In this document: positions 24,695 to 33,010 of the stretch, piece after piece
Numbering within the stretch: the stretch's first letter is position 1
Layout: every line of letters starts with the position of its first letter
Origin: Clostridia bacterium
GTDB lineage: Bacteria > Bacillota > Clostridia > Christensenellales > Aristaeellaceae
Assembly (NCBI GenBank): GCA_017521565.1
Contig: JAFXCE010000005.1
Location: forward strand, 20,839-84,838
DNA: 64,000 nucleotides
Direction: 5' to 3'
Position numbers and translations under genes: made by a program
Notes under the pieces: generated by a model
Databases searched by the model: none
The model's input: only the letters and a program-made list of their open reading frames with translations
What the model was told of the DNA's origin: nothing

Positions 24695-25885
24695 ATGATG
24701 AATAAAAAGCCGAGGCCGCTTGATTCGTTTAAGCGTACCCCGACAAGGCGATATGATCTGCCGCCGCAGCAGGAAGGCCGCATGGAGCATGCGAGCCGTT
24801 TCCGCAAGCGGCATTTCGATCTGCCGCATTTTCATACAAATGTAGATCGCATACTGATGACGCTGCTTTGCTGCGCAATGCTGCTGCTTTGCTGCAATGC
24901 CAGCGCGCCGATGGGCGAGGTGCCCAGCGTGCAGGAGCGCTTTGAGAACTGGGCGGCCGTGCAGAACGAAAAGACCATCAAGACGCTGCCGGGTCCCACG
25001 CCGGAACCGGGCAGCGAGCTGGCGCAGGCGCTGCAGTTTGATTCCGAGGAGCAGCAGGCTGTCATCGAGCAGAGTCTTGCCACGCCGGATCCGTCCGTGA
25101 CGCCGGAGCCGGCGTCGAAGTTCAAGCTCTATGAGCCGGGCGAGCTCCAGTATAAAACGGAGAAGATGTCCGTTTCGATCGAACAGAAGCAGAAGGACGG
25201 CATGACCTATTTCGTCTGCGATATCCGCCTGACCGACGTCAGCCAGCTGCGCACGGCGTTTGCCGGCGATGATTTCCGCAGCGGCATCTATGAGGCGGTC
25301 AGCGACATCGCGGGCCGCTACAGCCCGGTTATGGCGATCAACGCGGACTTCTGCCGTTACCACCGCGAGGGCGTCATCATCAGAAACGGCGAGGCGCTGC
25401 GCCGCCAGAACATCAAGAAGCATCACCTGCTGATCGTCGACGAAAACGGCGATATGTCCGCGATGACGGACCGCTCCGGCAAGCAGGGTCTTGTCGCCAA
25501 TAAGCTTGAGCAGCAGAACACATGGCAGACGTTCGAGTTTGGTCCGGTGCTGGTTGAAAACGGCGAGGCGGCGGAGCTTCCGCTCAAGTCCTTCTATGTC
25601 AACTGCAATGAGGGCTACTATGAGCCGCGAACGGGTATCGGCCAGATTGGCCCGCTGCACTATATCGCCATCGTCGTGGACGGACGGCGAGACGGATACT
25701 CCACCGGCGCGAGCGTGCCGCAGCTGCAGCGGCTGTTCCTGGAGGAGGGCGCGCAGTTCGCCTTTAATCTTGACGGCGGCGGCTCCACCACGCTGTATTT
25801 CCTCGGCGAAGTGATCAATATGCCTTCCGGCGGCAAGGAGCGTTCCGTCAGCGACGTACTGATGTTTATGGCCAATCCCCAGTGA
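24695..25885 (+). CDS. Membrane-anchored phosphodiester glycosidase (NAGPA) family protein 1
   Basis: A 396-aa protein. A basic N-terminal tail (about 50 residues) and one membrane segment (about 52-70, rich in Leu/Cys) put the rest outside. A Pro/Thr/Glu-rich linker is followed by a NAGPA-type domain (about 150-395). Family marks are A-I-N-A-D-F, E-P-R-T-G-I-G-Q and N-L-D-G-G-G-S-T-T. NAGPA domains hydrolyse sugar 1-phosphodiesters such as GlcNAc-1-P linkages. The A-D-F differs from G-D-Y-Y-N in the next two copies. Start 24695 is used because GGGGA stands before it; 24698 is also possible. Confidence 0.85.
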   Translation: MMNKKPRPLDSFKRTPTRRYDLPPQQEGRMEHASRFRKRHFDLPHFHTNVDRILMTLLCCAMLLLCCNASAPMGEVPSVQERFENWAAVQNEKTIKTLPGPTPEPGSELAQALQFDSEEQQAVIEQSLATPDPSVTPEPASKFKLYEPGELQYKTEKMSVSIEQKQKDGMTYFVCDIRLTDVSQLRTAFAGDDFRSGIYEAVSDIAGRYSPVMAINADFCRYHREGVIIRNGEALRRQNIKKHHLLIVDENGDMSAMTDRSGKQGLVANKLEQQNTWQTFEFGPVLVENGEAAELPLKSFYVNCNEGYYEPRTGIGQIGPLHYIAIVVDGRRDGYSTGASVPQLQRLFLEEGAQFAFNLDGGGSTTLYFLGEVINMPSGGKERSVSDVLMFMANPQ

Positions 25886-25914
25886 CTAGAGAAGGCTGTC
25901 AGAAAGGGCACTTT

Positions 25915-26751
25915 ATGAAAAAGACAATCTGTCTGGCGCTTGCGCTGCTGATGATCGCAGTCTGCGCGGTTTCGCTTGCGGCGGTCAAGGACCCCAAGGA
26001 AAAGACGCTTGAGGCCAGCAATACCTATGAATATGAAACGCTGAAGATTCAGATCGACCAGTGGTGCTACACCTTCAGCAAGAAGGAGAGCATGCGCTTT
26101 TTTGTGGCGCATGTCTATACGTCAAGCCCTGATCAGCTGATGACGGCGTTCGCCGAAAACAAATACGGCGAGGCGACCAGCGCCATCGCGCAGCGAAGCG
26201 GCGCGGTGCTGGCGGTCAACGGCGATTATTACAACTATAAAGAGGACAGCGGCGTGGTGCTGCGCAACGGCGAACTCTACCGCGACAAGAAGGCGGGCCG
26301 CGATCTGCTGGTCATCGACAAGGACGGCAGCTTTCATGTCCTCCTTCGCGGCACGTATCCGGCGGGCATCGGCCAGCAGTGTGCCGACGAGGGCGCGCAG
26401 CAGGTGTTTACCTTCGGCCCGGCGCTGATTGACGGCGGCGAAATCCTGACGCTGCCGGAGACCTACGCCCCCTCTACGAAGGACACGCAGCGCGAGCCGC
26501 GCACGGCGATTGGACAGGTTGAGGAAAACCATTACGTCGTTCTCGTTGCCGACGGACGGCGCGAGGGATGGAGCGAGAAGGGCATGACCATGCAGGAAAT
26601 GCAGGTGGTGATGCACGAGGCAGGCTGCCGGGTGGCGTATAACCTTGACGGCGGCGGAAGCACGACGATGGTCCTCGAGGGCGAGCGTGTGAACAGAGGC
26701 ACGGCTGCGCGCGAGCGCGATGTGAGCGATATCGTCTATTTCACCGAATGA
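25915..26751 (+). CDS. Secreted NAGPA-family protein 2
   Basis: A 278-aa protein with a signal peptide (M-K-K-T-I-C-L to about residue 22) and a single NAGPA domain. It has A-V-N-G-D-Y-Y-N, E-P-R-T-A-I-G-Q, and N-L-D-G-G-G-S-T-T near the end. It lacks the long anchor of copy 1, so it is free or loosely bound. Start at the ATG at 25915. It lies 29 bp after copy 1, without a terminator, so it is in the same transcript. Confidence 0.88.
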   Translation: MKKTICLALALLMIAVCAVSLAAVKDPKEKTLEASNTYEYETLKIQIDQWCYTFSKKESMRFFVAHVYTSSPDQLMTAFAENKYGEATSAIAQRSGAVLAVNGDYYNYKEDSGVVLRNGELYRDKKAGRDLLVIDKDGSFHVLLRGTYPAGIGQQCADEGAQQVFTFGPALIDGGEILTLPETYAPSTKDTQREPRTAIGQVEENHYVVLVADGRREGWSEKGMTMQEMQVVMHEAGCRVAYNLDGGGSTTMVLEGERVNRGTAARERDVSDIVYFTE

Positions 26752-26774
26752 TCCTCCTGAAGGGGTAAATGCGT

Positions 26775-27617
26775 ATGAAGCGGATTCTGGGGTTTGTGCT
26801 GGTCATAATGCTCGTGTGTGCATCCTGCGGCGCGCTGGCTGCGGCGGTTCCGAAGGAAAAGACGCTGGAAAGCACCATGACGGTGGAGCGGGAGAACATC
26901 CGCGTCGTTGTGGAGCAGTGGCGCTATGCGTTCAACAATTCCGATCTGCGTTTTTTCGTCGCGGATGTGTATACCAAGCGCCCGGATCAGCTCAAAACCG
27001 CATTTGCCGGCGAGGAATACTCGCGCGACCACGTGGAAGCGCCCAGCGACATTGCGGCGCGGCATGACGCTGTGGTCGCCATCAATGGCGATTACTACAA
27101 TTTCAAGGACAAGGTCGGCATGGTCATCCGCAACGGCGTGCTCTATCGCGACAGCGACGCGGAGCGCGACCATCTGATCATTACAAAGGCCGGAACCTTC
27201 CTTGCGCTGCCGATGGCGCAGTATGAGGCTGGAAGGGGCGAGGCGTATGTTCAGGCGGGTGTGACGCAGAGCTTTATGTTTGGTCCGCTGCTGGTGATTG
27301 GCGGCAAGGCGGCGCAGCTGCCGGAAAAATACGTGGTTTACACCGGCGACACCGTCAGAGAACCGCGAACGGCGATCGGTCAGGTGGATGAGAATCACCA
27401 TGTGCTTGTCGTCGCCGACGGGCGGCGCGGCGGATGGAGCGACAAGGGCATGACGCTGCAGGAATTGCAGGCCATCTTCCTTGAGCGCGGCTGCAGCACG
27501 GCCTACAACATGGACGGCGGCGGCAGCGCCGCGCTGGTTGTCGATGGCGAAAAGATCAACAAAAGCGCCGGCTCGCGCGAGCGGCCGGTCAGCGATATTC
27601 TGTATTTCACGGACTGA
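26775..27617 (+). CDS. Secreted NAGPA-family protein 3
   Basis: A 280-aa close paralog of copy 2: signal peptide (ending about C-G-A-L-A-A), A-I-N-G-D-Y-Y-N, E-P-R-T-A-I-G-Q and N-M-D-G-G-G-S-A-A. The last T-T is changed to A-A. ATG 26775 is preferred to 26769 because the GAAGGGG ribosome site spaces better. It follows copy 2 by 23 bp. The tandem copies imply recent local duplication, but they have diverged across their length. Confidence 0.88.
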   Translation: MKRILGFVLVIMLVCASCGALAAAVPKEKTLESTMTVERENIRVVVEQWRYAFNNSDLRFFVADVYTKRPDQLKTAFAGEEYSRDHVEAPSDIAARHDAVVAINGDYYNFKDKVGMVIRNGVLYRDSDAERDHLIITKAGTFLALPMAQYEAGRGEAYVQAGVTQSFMFGPLLVIGGKAAQLPEKYVVYTGDTVREPRTAIGQVDENHHVLVVADGRRGGWSDKGMTLQELQAIFLERGCSTAYNMDGGGSAALVVDGEKINKSAGSRERPVSDILYFTD

Positions 27618-27659
27618 AAGCCGGATGGGAAACGACGGAAACGAACGGGAGGAACGCTT

Positions 27660-28367
27660 ATGCGCAGCTTAATGGCTCTGATGGTGCTCTGCCTCCTTGC
27701 GCTGCCAGCCTGCGCGCTGGCGGGCGAAGGCGATCCGCTGCTGAGCGTCGATGATCTGCTCTCCCTGGAGGAGAGCTATGGCGCGTTTCTTTCAGAGCTT
27801 GAGGATCTGATCGTGGCGCGCGGCCTGCTGTCGGAGGAGGAGCGCGAAATCTGGCGCGATGCGCAGATGGGCGATTTCTTCCAGAACGGCGGCTACGGCT
27901 CTGTGCTGGCGAATTACATGCCGGGCGTGCTCGGCTATGTCCGCGAGGAGGAAACCCTGCTGAATCTTTCCGTGTCCATCGGCAGCTATACGCTGCATCT
28001 GGACACCATGCGGCGCTACACCCCGCAGGACAGCTCGCTCTCCGGCCTGATGCTGACCATGAGCCTGACGGATGAAAGCGGCGCGCCGAAGGAGGCGGAG
28101 TTCACGCTTAGCAGCACGAGCGGCGTGTTCCTCAAATGGGATGCGCTTTCCGGCGTCTATGTGAGCGTCGGCGCGGGCGCGCAGAGCGACGGTGAGACCG
28201 TCGTGTGGAGCGATCAGGCGCCGATTGAGGGCGCGAAGGATCCGGTGATCGCCATCACCGTGACGGACAGGGAAACGCAGACGGCGCTTGAGGGCGCGGC
28301 GGCGCTGACGCTGAGCGTGGACGGCGACGGCTATCGCGTGGAAGAGGGCGCGCTGGCAGCGAAGTAA
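27660..28367 (+). CDS. Secreted protein of unknown function
   Basis: A 235-aa exported protein with a clear signal peptide (residues 1-20, ending C-A-L-A-G). The N-terminal half is helical and acidic (L-S-L-E-E-S-Y, L-S-E-E-E-R-E-I-W). The C-terminal half is beta-rich with a D-R-E-T-Q-T-A-L region. I do not recognise the family. GGGAGGAA stands before the ATG. It is the last gene of the NAGPA cluster and may be a partner for those proteins. Confidence 0.7.
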   Translation: MRSLMALMVLCLLALPACALAGEGDPLLSVDDLLSLEESYGAFLSELEDLIVARGLLSEEEREIWRDAQMGDFFQNGGYGSVLANYMPGVLGYVREEETLLNLSVSIGSYTLHLDTMRRYTPQDSSLSGLMLTMSLTDESGAPKEAEFTLSSTSGVFLKWDALSGVYVSVGAGAQSDGETVVWSDQAPIEGAKDPVIAITVTDRETQTALEGAAALTLSVDGDGYRVEEGALAAK

Positions 28368-28375
28368 AGCATATA

Positions 28376-28408
28376 AAACGGGCGGCTGTGTTCATCAGCC
28401 GCCCGTTT
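28376..28408 (+). terminator. Terminator of the NAGPA cluster
   Basis: A 13-bp perfect stem AAACGGGCGGCTG/CAGCCGCCCGTTT (28376-28388, 28396-28408), without a strong T run beyond the stem. It is the first of a series of hairpins. Confidence 0.75.
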
Positions 28409-28646
28409 CAGCCTGTCAAAAAAGTATTTTTGACAGGCTGGTGGACGGGGGAACTTTTCCCCCGCACGACCACCCCCTACAGATTTTACTTGAAGCCTGC
28501 GGCTTCCGGCCGTAAAATCTGTAAAGAAACGATTTTTCCTCCGGGAAATGGGATTTCCCTCCATAAAAATCGCTGCGGTCGCGCCGTACATGCCGCCGCG
28601 ACCGATTTGATTTTCACTCTATTGAAGTTTTTTGACGAAAATCAAA
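28409..28646. repeat. Consecutive array of six further stem-loops in non-coding DNA
   Basis: Directly after the terminator are six further stems. They are 28409-28422/28427-28440 (14 bp); 28446-28453/28457-28464 with outer GGTGG/CCACC (28440-28444, 28470-28474); 28478-28489/28512-28523 (12 bp); 28530-28537/28565-28572 with inner 28543-28549/28553-28559; 28576-28583/28597-28604; and 28606-28615/28637-28646. The last overlaps the stop of the next gene by 5 bp. All stems are perfect. There is no open reading frame of merit. Confidence 0.8.
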
Positions 28647-28992
28647 CTTTTTTCTCTGCGATCCACTTTTCCCACACGTCCGGACAGTAGCCGACCGTGG
28701 CCAGCTTTCCGCTGCGCACGATGGGCAGGCGAAGCAGCTGCGGCTTTTCAATCAGGCCGGAGAGGATCGTCTCCCGGCTCTGGGTATACGCAAGCACGCT
28801 CTCGCGCCATGCCTTGCTGTCCTTGTCGCAGACGTTATCCAGCCCCACGGCCGCTGCGACGCTCTCCAGTTCCCGCTTGCCGATGCCGTATTTGAGTACG
28901 TCCACGCGCTGATAGCTGATGCGGCGCTCCTTGAAGAAGCGCTCGGCTTTTTGGGTATCAAAGCCCTTGCCGGCATAAATCTGCAGTCCCAT
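28642..28992 (-). CDS. ArsC/Spx-family protein without the catalytic cysteine
   Basis: A 116-aa small thioredoxin-fold protein of the ArsC (arsenate reductase)/YffB family. It opens I-Y-A-G-K-G-F-D-T-Q-K-A, where family members have N-C-D-T; the redox-active cysteine is Phe here. The C-terminal part keeps the hallmark R-L-P-I-V-R-S-G-K-L and the W-E-K-W. Start at the ATG at 28992 with GGAGG 8 bp in front; the longer frame upstream is not coding. It is divergent from the SDR gene. Likely non-redox, either regulatory (Spx-like) or defunct. Confidence 0.85.
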   Translation of the reverse strand: MGLQIYAGKGFDTQKAERFFKERRISYQRVDVLKYGIGKRELESVAAAVGLDNVCDKDSKAWRESVLAYTQSRETILSGLIEKPQLLRLPIVRSGKLATVGYCPDVWEKWIAEKKV

Positions 28993-29084
28993 ATGGTCAA
29001 CCTCCGCGGATGTGATGTATAATAGCAGTAAATTCATGATACCGTCTGGCGGCGTGCCCGTCAAGAGTGGGGAGAGGGAGAAAC

Positions 29085-29819
29085 GTGAAAAAGAAAATCG
29101 CGCTCGTGACGGGCGCCTCCGGCGGAATCGGCTCGGCCTGCGCGCGGGCGCTGGCTGAAGCGGGCTATACCGTGCTCGTGCATGGCAACCGCAGCATGGA
29201 CGCGGCGAACGCGCTTGCACAGCAGCTGCGCGAAGGCGGCATGGACGCGCATGCGGTATGCTGCGATCTGGCAAGCAGCGCGGCGGTTCAGGCGATGTGC
29301 GATGAAATCCTGCGGGTGTATCATCGCGTGGATGCGCTGGTGCTCAGCGCGGGCGTGTCGTATACGGGCCTTCTGACGGATATGACGGATGCCGAGTGGC
29401 ATACGGTGATGGATGTGAATGTTTCCGGTGCGTTTTATCTCATCCGTGCGCTTGCACCGGGCATGGTCTCGCAAAGGAGCGGCAGCATCGTGACGGTATC
29501 GAGCATGTGGGGGCGCGTCGGCGCATCCTGCGAGGCGGCGTATTCCGCAAGCAAGGCGGCCCTCATTGGGCTCACGCGCGCGCTCGCCAAGGAACTGGGC
29601 CCCAGCGGCGTTCGGGCCAACTGCATCGCTCCGGGCGTGATCGACACGAAGATGATGGACGAGCACAGCGAGGAGACCAAGGCCATCCTCGCGGAGGAGA
29701 CGCCCCTTGGCAGACTGGGTACGCCGCAGGATGTGGCGGCGGCGGCGAAATTCCTGCTGTCGGATGAGGCTGCCTTTATCACCGGGCAGGTTCTGGGCGT
29801 GGACGGCGGATATCTGTGA
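29085..29819 (+). CDS. SDR reductase, probably EF-P 5-aminopentanone reductase (YmfI-like)
   Basis: A 244-aa short-chain dehydrogenase with T-G-A-S-G-G-I-G (NADPH site), an S-Y-x-x-x-K triad in Y-S-A-S-K and a C-terminal V-D-G-G-Y. The GTG start at 29085 has GGGAGAGGGAG just before it. The stretch around V-S-S-M-W-G-R-V-G-A-S-C-E-A-A-Y is close to the clostridial/bacillar reductase that modifies elongation factor P, more than to FabG. It lies just upstream of oriC and its terminator is inside it. Confidence 0.85.
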   Translation: MKKKIALVTGASGGIGSACARALAEAGYTVLVHGNRSMDAANALAQQLREGGMDAHAVCCDLASSAAVQAMCDEILRVYHRVDALVLSAGVSYTGLLTDMTDAEWHTVMDVNVSGAFYLIRALAPGMVSQRSGSIVTVSSMWGRVGASCEAAYSASKAALIGLTRALAKELGPSGVRANCIAPGVIDTKMMDEHSEETKAILAEETPLGRLGTPQDVAAAAKFLLSDEAAFITGQVLGVDGGYL

Positions 29820-29894
29820 AAAAACTTTTGACACAACTCGACACAAGTATACACGAATTATGACGGAAAACCGCCGTGAACGTATACGGGTTGT

Positions 29895-30125
29895 GTACCG
29901 CTATCCACATAAACCACAGGATATTGTGGACAACTGTTCATAACTCGGCAGGACGCCTGTGGATAAACTGCAATTTCCTTTCAAAAGCAATCCCCAAAAA
30001 AGCCTTGAAAACAAGGCTTTTTTTTGATATGATAGGGAAGCTTTTAAAAAAGTTATCCACAAGATGGACGCGATTATCCACATCCTGTGGAAACACATGT
30101 GGATATCCACAATTTATCCACAAAG
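29895..30125. other. Probable chromosomal origin (oriC) with DnaA-box cluster
   Basis: This is the non-coding gap before dnaA. Perfect boxes (TTATCCACA or its complement) are at 29958-29966 (minus), 30053-30061, 30074-30082 and 30114-30122 (plus). One-mismatch boxes are at 29901-29909, 29925-29933, 30098-30106 and 30103-30111. Boxes in both orientations over about 220 bp, an A/T-rich segment between them (30018-30052) and position ahead of dnaA fit a Firmicutes oriC. parS sites lie 18 kb away. Confidence 0.85.
29996..30026 (+). terminator. Terminator of the SDR gene inside oriC
   Basis: AAAAAAGCCTT/AAGGCTTTTTT stem (29996-30006, 30013-30023) with a T run. It shields the second DnaA-box cluster from upstream transcription. 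Confidence 0.85.
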
Positions 30126-30200
30126 AGATATATAGGACAACCTGCAGCACAAAATGTGGTATGCTGCATTTACGATAGATACAAGATGGAGGACACGATC

Positions 30201-31526
30201 ATGGATCATGTTGAACTTTGGGAAAAGGCGAAAATGCTGCTGCGCGAGGAGCTGAATCCGACGTCCTTCAGCACATGGATCGATCAGCCGCTCAAGCCGG
30301 TATATGTGATCGACGATAAGCTGGCGCTGGAGTATATCAGCGAGTTCATCGAAAACACCATCCGCACGCGCTACATGTCCATCATCACGGAGGCGGTGTC
30401 TCAGGCAGCCGGTCGGGATATGTCCGTCGAGCTGATGAGCGTGAAGGAGCGCATCTCCTGGCAGGAGAGCCAGAAGAAGGAGGAGAGCCGCCCGATTCAG
30501 GGCGCCAATGCCTTTAACCCCAAGGCGACGTTTGATACCTTTGTCGTCGGTTCCTCCAACCGCTTTGCGCATGCGGCCTCCCTGGCTGTCGCGGAGGCGC
30601 CGGGCATGGCGTACAATCCGCTGTTCCTCTATGGCGGCGTGGGCCTTGGAAAGACGCATCTGATGCACGCTATCGGCCATTTTATTCAGGATCATTTCCC
30701 GAATATGCGCATGCTCTATCTGCCCAGCGAAATGTTCACCAACGAGCTGGTTTCCGCCATCCAGAAGAACAAGAATGTCGAGTTCCGCGAGCGCTTCCGC
30801 AATGTGGACGTGCTGATGATCGACGATATTCAGTTCATCGCCGGCCGCGATACCACGCAGGAGGAGTTCTTCAACACGTTCAACGCGCTGCACACCGCGG
30901 GCAAGCAGATCATCATCTCCTCCGACCGACCGCCGCGCGAGATTGCCCGCCTTGAGGAGCGCCTGCGTTCCCGCTTTGAGTGGGGCCTGATCGCCGATAT
31001 TCAGAAGCCGGACTTCGACACCCGCATCGCCATCCTGCGCAAGAAGGCGGAGAACGAGGGCATCGTCATCAGCGACGAGCTGCTTGAAATGATCGCCAGC
31101 CGTGTGGAGAGCAACATCCGCGAACTGGAGGGCTCGCTCAACCGCGTGAACGCCTATGCCAAGCTCAACCGGTGCGCCATCAGCGCGGAGGTGATCGCCA
31201 ACGCGCTGCACGACATTGCCGTTGTGCGCGATCCCAAGCGCATCACGCCCGATCTGATTATCGACTGCGTCGCAGACTATTACGGTCTGAGCAGCGCGCT
31301 GCTGCGCGGAAACTCCCGCAAGAAGGAAATTGCCGTGGCGCGCCACGTAGCGGTGTATCTGACGCGCGAGATGACCGGCCTTTCTCTGCCGCGCATCGGC
31401 GATGCGTTCTCCCGCGATCATTCCACGATCATCAACTCCTGCGAGAAGGTGGCGAAGATGCTGGAAGAGAACGACGTGATGAAGGCGACAATCGCAGACC
31501 TGAAGAAAATCATTACGGAAAAATAA
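30201..31526 (+). CDS. dnaA: Chromosomal replication initiator DnaA
   Basis: Binds DnaA boxes and opens oriC. A 441-aa protein with all four regions: N-terminal DnaB/Soj-contact domain, AAA+ core with G-G-V-G-L-G-K-T-H (Walker A) and D-D-I-Q-F (Walker B), and the C-terminal helix-turn-helix with S-R-D-H-S-T-I. Start at the ATG at 30201 with TGGAGGA upstream; the open frame further 5' is oriC. The gene is followed by a strong terminator and a sugar transporter, not by dnaN, so the usual dnaA-dnaN-recF operon is broken up here. Confidence 0.98.
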   Translation: MDHVELWEKAKMLLREELNPTSFSTWIDQPLKPVYVIDDKLALEYISEFIENTIRTRYMSIITEAVSQAAGRDMSVELMSVKERISWQESQKKEESRPIQGANAFNPKATFDTFVVGSSNRFAHAASLAVAEAPGMAYNPLFLYGGVGLGKTHLMHAIGHFIQDHFPNMRMLYLPSEMFTNELVSAIQKNKNVEFRERFRNVDVLMIDDIQFIAGRDTTQEEFFNTFNALHTAGKQIIISSDRPPREIARLEERLRSRFEWGLIADIQKPDFDTRIAILRKKAENEGIVISDELLEMIASRVESNIRELEGSLNRVNAYAKLNRCAISAEVIANALHDIAVVRDPKRITPDLIIDCVADYYGLSSALLRGNSRKKEIAVARHVAVYLTREMTGLSLPRIGDAFSRDHSTIINSCEKVAKMLEENDVMKATIADLKKIITEK

Positions 31527-31533
31527 AACATGA

Positions 31534-31560
31534 CCCCGCCCGTGTGGCGGGGATTTTTTG
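31534..31560 (+). terminator. Terminator after dnaA
   Basis: 7-bp GC-rich stem (31534-31540 with 31546-31552) and ATTTTTTG. Confidence 0.9.
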
Positions 31561-31612
31561 TGCGCATTTTCGGTCAGACTAGACGCAATGATGTGAAAGG
31601 ACTGGATGCAGC

Positions 31613-33010
31613 ATGTCGCAAACCAACCGTCCCTTCGGCACGAGGGACAAGCTCGGCTATCTCTTCGGTGATTTCGGCAACGACTTCACCTTTATTCTCT
31701 CCACGATGATCCTGATGAAATTTTATACGGACGTCATGGGCGTTTCCGCGGGCGTTGTCGGCACGATCATGATGATCACGCGCTTTGTCGATGCGTTTAC
31801 CGATGTGACCATGGGCAGGATCTGCGACCGGAGCCGTATGGTGCCCGGCGTGGGCAAGTTCAAGCCGTGGATCCTGCGAATGTGCATTCCGGTAGCGGGC
31901 GCGTCGTTTCTGATGTATCAGAGCGCGCTGGCCGGCCTGCCGTATGCGGCAAAGGTGGCGTATCTTTTTGTGACCTATATCCTCTGGAGCTCGGTGTTTT
32001 ATACGGCTGTCAACATTCCGTACGGTTCCATGGCGTCGGCGATTTCCGCTGACCCGGGCGACCGGCAGAGCCTGTCGACGTATCGCTCCATGGGCGCGAC
32101 GCTGGCCGGCACGCTGATTGGCGTGCTGCTGCCGGCGCTGGCGTATAAGAAGGTGGACGGCGTGGAGACGCTGATCGGTTCCCGCGTGACGCTGGCGGCG
32201 GGTGTGTTTTCCCTCTTGGCGATCGGTGCGTATCTCGCCTGCTATTTTCTGACAGAGGAGCGTGTTGTCCCGCAGGCGCATACACCCGCAGGGCAGCAGA
32301 GCGTGATCGCGATGCTCAAGGGCGCGCTGAAAAACCGGGCGCTGATTTCAATCGTCGCCGCGTCCATCGTCATGCTGCTGGCGCAGCTGACCATGCAGAA
32401 CATGGGCGGGTATATCTTTCCGGATTATTACAACAACGCCTCTGCGCAGTCGGTTTCCACGCTGGTGATGATGGGCGGCATGCTGCTTGCCGCTGCGCTG
32501 GCCAAGCCGCTGGCGGCGAGATTTGGCAAGGCGGAGATCTCCGTCGTCTCCAATCTATTTGCGGCGCTGGTCAGCGTATTGACCTATTTTATCCGGCCGC
32601 AGAGCGTCTGGGTTTTTGTCGCCCTGCAGGCGCTGGGATGGCTCGGGCTTGGCATCTTTTCCATGGTATCCTGGGCGCTGATCACCGACGTGATTGATCA
32701 GTCCGAGATTGCCAGCGGCGTGCGCGAGGATGGTTCCATCTATGCGCTGTATTCCTTTGCCCGCAAGCTGGGGCAGGCGGCTGCCGCAGGATTGACCGGA
32801 TGGCTGCTGACGATGATCGGCTATGTGAACGGTTCATCGTCCGGCCAGCCGCCCGCGGTGCTTACTGGCATTTTCACCATTGCGACGCTGGTGCCAGCGC
32901 TGGGCTTTGCGCTGCTGGCGGCGGTGCTGTGGTTTTGGTATCCGCTGCATAAGCGGCAGGTGGATGAAAACGCCGCGCTGCTTAAGGCGCGGCGTGCTCA
33001 GGAGGAATAG
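31613..33010 (+). CDS. GPH-family sugar:cation symporter 1
   Basis: A 465-aa twelve-segment transporter of the glycoside-pentoside-hexuronide family within MFS. It opens D-K-L-G-Y-L-F-G-D-F-G-N-D, with the conserved D-A-F-T-D and P-Y-G-S-M blocks. Such proteins import galactosides, glucuronides and xylosides. It is convergent with the AraC gene and overlaps it by 29 bp. It does not share a promoter with the second GPH operon. Confidence 0.9.
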   Translation: MSQTNRPFGTRDKLGYLFGDFGNDFTFILSTMILMKFYTDVMGVSAGVVGTIMMITRFVDAFTDVTMGRICDRSRMVPGVGKFKPWILRMCIPVAGASFLMYQSALAGLPYAAKVAYLFVTYILWSSVFYTAVNIPYGSMASAISADPGDRQSLSTYRSMGATLAGTLIGVLLPALAYKKVDGVETLIGSRVTLAAGVFSLLAIGAYLACYFLTEERVVPQAHTPAGQQSVIAMLKGALKNRALISIVAASIVMLLAQLTMQNMGGYIFPDYYNNASAQSVSTLVMMGGMLLAAALAKPLAARFGKAEISVVSNLFAALVSVLTYFIRPQSVWVFVALQALGWLGLGIFSMVSWALITDVIDQSEIASGVREDGSIYALYSFARKLGQAAAAGLTGWLLTMIGYVNGSSSGQPPAVLTGIFTIATLVPALGFALLAAVLWFWYPLHKRQVDENAALLKARRAQEE

